From Nitrosospira sp. Nsp2 (GTDB lineage: Bacteria; Pseudomonadota; Gammaproteobacteria; Burkholderiales; Nitrosomonadaceae), in assembly GCF_003050965.1 (NCBI RefSeq), contig NZ_QAOU01000002.1, forward strand, positions 62,001-126,000: DNA of 64,000 nt, read 5' to 3'. Below are positions 62,359 to 64,000 of the stretch, piece by piece. The notes below the pieces were generated by a model, which did no database searches, was not told where the DNA came from, and saw only the letters and a program-made list of their open reading frames with translations. Numbering within the stretch: the stretch's first letter is position 1; the number at the start of each line of letters is the position of its first letter. A program made the position numbers and the translations under genes.

Positions 62359-62715
62359 TTAGGCCTCTACGATCACCTCGAATCCGCCAAAGATTACGCG
62401 CTTGCCGTCGAACGGCATTGGGTTCACGTCGGGCTGCATTCGCGGGTCGGCCATCATCTTCTTCCAGGCTTCGTCGCGCACCTCGCGTGAGGGCCATGTC
62501 ACCCACGAGAACGCCACCGTCTCGTCCGCCTCACGCTTGACCGCCATCGGAAAGGACGTCAATTTGCCCTCGGGCACGTCATCGCCCCAGCACTCGACAA
62601 CGTTCAGTGCGCCGTATTCCCTGAATACCACGGCAGCTGCTGCCGCATGTTGCCGGAAGATTTCCCGATTTGCCGTAGGTACGGCAGCAACGAATCCATC
62701 CACGTAGTTCATCAT
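62359..62715 (-). CDS. DUF1428 domain protein
   Basis: The 118-residue protein (MMNYVDGFVAAVPTANREIFRQHA) has the family pattern ECWGDDVPEGKLTSFPMAVKREADETVAFSWVTWPSREVRDEAWKKMMADPRM and MPFDGKRVIFGGFEVIVE. It is a dimeric alpha-beta barrel of unknown function. A GAAGGAGATCA site precedes the double ATG. It is part of a same-strand cluster with YciI and VOC genes that in other bacteria often accompany an ECF sigma factor; none is visible here. Confidence 0.93.
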   Translation of the reverse strand: MMNYVDGFVAAVPTANREIFRQHAAAAAVVFREYGALNVVECWGDDVPEGKLTSFPMAVKREADETVAFSWVTWPSREVRDEAWKKMMADPRMQPDVNPMPFDGKRVIFGGFEVIVEA

Positions 62716-62825
62716 TGATCTCCTTCACTGTTTGAATTGAAACGACCCAAGCCAAGCCTGTGGTCGTTCCTGGGTATTGGCGCGAGGGCCTTGCTTCCCC
62801 GAATGAAACGCATGCCAGCCATCTC

Positions 62826-63239
62826 TCAGGACTGCCCCTGCCGCATCGCAGAAAACCCCTCCGCCGCCTTTTGCACGTCAGGCGGAAAGTCCGCCAGCTC
62901 CTGCACCTGGCGGATCTCGATAATCTCATTGTCAGCCATCGGACAGCGGGACGCCCACGCAATCGCCTCCTCCTTCGAATCGACGCGAATCATCCAGTAG
63001 CCGCCGAGCACCTCCTTGGTCTCGATGAAGGGGCCGTCGGTGACAGTCGGCCGGCCCCCGGAGAACGATACGCGCGCCCCCATCGACGGCGGGTGCAGCC
63101 CGTCGAGCGCGAGCAGGACGCCGGCTTTCTGCAGCTCCTCGTTGTATTTCATCATTTTCTCGACCGCCTTCGCGTCCGGCATCGTTCCGGCGGCCGCGTT
63201 CTCATAGCCCTTCGGGATCACAAGCATCATGAATCGCAT
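62826..63239 (-). CDS. YciI family protein
   Basis: The 137-residue protein has the DGPFIETKEVLGGYWMI motif of the YCII-related DGPF family, then DSKEEAIAWASRCP and IEIRQVQELADFPPDV. The family is of unknown function, possibly enzymatic. It starts one base after the VOC gene stop codon, with GGAGGGT before the ATG, so the two are translated from one message. Confidence 0.93.
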   Translation of the reverse strand: MRFMMLVIPKGYENAAAGTMPDAKAVEKMMKYNEELQKAGVLLALDGLHPPSMGARVSFSGGRPTVTDGPFIETKEVLGGYWMIRVDSKEEAIAWASRCPMADNEIIEIRQVQELADFPPDVQKAAEGFSAMRQGQS

Positions 63240-63240
63240 G

Positions 63241-63693
63241 TCACTGACCCTCCTTGCCGGCTTCGCAGTTTATCATCCAGGGCACGCCGAATTGGTCCAT
63301 GAACATGCCGAAGCGGGCAGCCCAGAAGGTCTTGCCGAGCGGCATTTGCACTGTGCCATTTTCGGAAAGCGCGGCAAAGATGCGTTCGGCTTCGCCAACC
63401 GAATCGACGTTCAGCGAAACCGCGCAACCCTTGATGCCCTCGTAAGGACAGTGGGAGGGCGTATCTGACGCCATCAGAAGCTGGTCGTTGAACGACAGGC
63501 AAGCATGCATGATAAGGTTTTCTGATCCGGGGGGAAGCGGGCCACACCCGCCGGCGGCGTCCTCGCCGTGCTCGCCTTTGGGCGCTTCGGAGAATTTTAT
63601 CATCGCCTTAAGGGTGCCGCCGAGACACTGCTGGTAGAACTTGAAGGCGGCCTCACACTGGCCGTTGAACATGAGATAAGGGTCAATTCGCAT
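63241..63693 (-). CDS. VOC/PhnB-like family protein
   Basis: The 150-residue protein (MRIDPYLMFNGQCEAAFKFYQQCLGG) has the PhnB-like VOC pattern with HACLSFNDQLLMASD, VSLNVDSVGEAERIF and FWAARFGMFMDQFGVPWMINCE. It is a likely dimeric metal-site fold; substrate unknown. GGAGAGCACC precedes the ATG. It is directly coupled to the YciI gene and is a distant relative of the VOC gene at 15532. Confidence 0.92.
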   Translation of the reverse strand: MRIDPYLMFNGQCEAAFKFYQQCLGGTLKAMIKFSEAPKGEHGEDAAGGCGPLPPGSENLIMHACLSFNDQLLMASDTPSHCPYEGIKGCAVSLNVDSVGEAERIFAALSENGTVQMPLGKTFWAARFGMFMDQFGVPWMINCEAGKEGQ

Positions 63694-63876
63694 GGTGCTC
63701 TCCTTGGTTAAAAATGAAGTTGAAGGGTCGGGGATCGTTTCTTAACTCGCACCGGCCGTGGTACTTGCAAGAGTGGTCGCGGTGTCCATGACAGGCTTTC
63801 CTTTGAGCGGGTAATACAGTTGCTTGCATCCGATAGTCGAATGACGGGCCGCCAAATCGACATGGCGCTCTCGCCA

Positions 63877-64000
63877 TCATGCAAATTCCGGACCGTCAGC
63901 TCCAAGCGCACGCAGAGTCTGTAAATCCTCTGCGACAGGCCGCACCTCGACGCAACCCCGTTTCGCGCCCGGAATCCGCGATGCGACCTGAATTGCTTCG
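63877..64000 (-). CDS. YciI family protein, cut by window edge
   Basis: The last 41 codons before TGA at 63877-63879 read EAIQVASRIPGAKRGCVEVRP, then VAEDLQTLRALGADGPEFA. This matches the C-terminal part of the DGPF/YCII family (EAxxxASRxPxA followed by a VEVRPV strand). The start lies beyond the right edge. It would be the first member of the DUF1428-YciI-VOC cluster. Confidence 0.75.
   Translation of the reverse strand, partial: EAIQVASRIPGAKRGCVEVRPVAEDLQTLRALGADGPEFA

Noticed and set aside
63683-63911. Short minus-strand frames at the right edge
   Set aside because: They overlap the VOC start region and the end of the partial YciI gene in other frames and show no protein-like pattern.

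Overview
The window reads as a betaproteobacterial chromosome, most likely a Nitrosospira-type ammonia oxidiser. This is an inference. It rests on repeated HAF-repeat/PEP-CTERM secreted proteins, a cytochrome P460-family protein, the many c-di-GMP proteins, and betaproteobacterial-looking housekeeping genes. No rRNA gene, complete tRNA gene or CRISPR array was seen.

Layout. Positions 1-2032 hold two HAF/PEP-CTERM genes, the first cut by the window edge. Positions 2127-31584 are mostly core genes: DUF190 and class I fructose-bisphosphate aldolase; a large EF-hand-like membrane protein; a LapD-like c-di-GMP receptor; a histone-deacetylase-family amidohydrolase; a periplasmic binding protein translationally coupled to a giant hybrid histidine kinase; a REC-EAL regulator; an alaA-hom-thrC amino-acid block; HU; an antiporter / carboxylate-amine ligase / gamma-glutamyl hydrolase operon; nadC; and clpB behind a sigma-32-like promoter. 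Positions 31642-38603 are an array of four complete HAF/PEP-CTERM paralogues, one internally deleted relic and one truncated copy, with a cysteine-rich small protein set among them. All five complete HAF genes in the window carry exactly seven repeat units.

Positions 38748-40806 hold small redox and stress genes (cupin, P460, a decayed NmrA-like gene, a CMD/AhpD-like protein). From about 40967 to 57339 the sequence looks like an accessory island. Near its left end are a duplicated 3' scrap of clpB and the 3' part of a tRNA-Thr. It carries a SLATT-like membrane protein, a coiled-coil membrane protein, an ABC three-component (ABC-3C) conflict operon whose effector gene is frameshifted, and a DUF4062 protein. 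It also carries partial copies of a sialidase-like gene and of a carotenoid oxygenase gene, and a frameshifted PAS-GAF-GGDEF gene. A roughly 60-bp repeat occurs three times, each time just upstream of, or overlapping the 5' end of, one of the defence-type transcription units.

Positions 57824-64000 carry a DUF4142 protein, an arsB broken at a run of eight T, two glutathione S-transferases plus a duplicated GST scrap, and a small-protein cluster (DUF1428, YciI, VOC, and a second YciI cut by the window edge) that looks like a stress or detoxification set.

The most notable items are the three-copy repeat tied to defence-type genes, the ABC-3C operon, the cysteine-rich peptide with a leader-like N-terminus, and the seven-unit HAF family with evidence of internal deletion between repeats.
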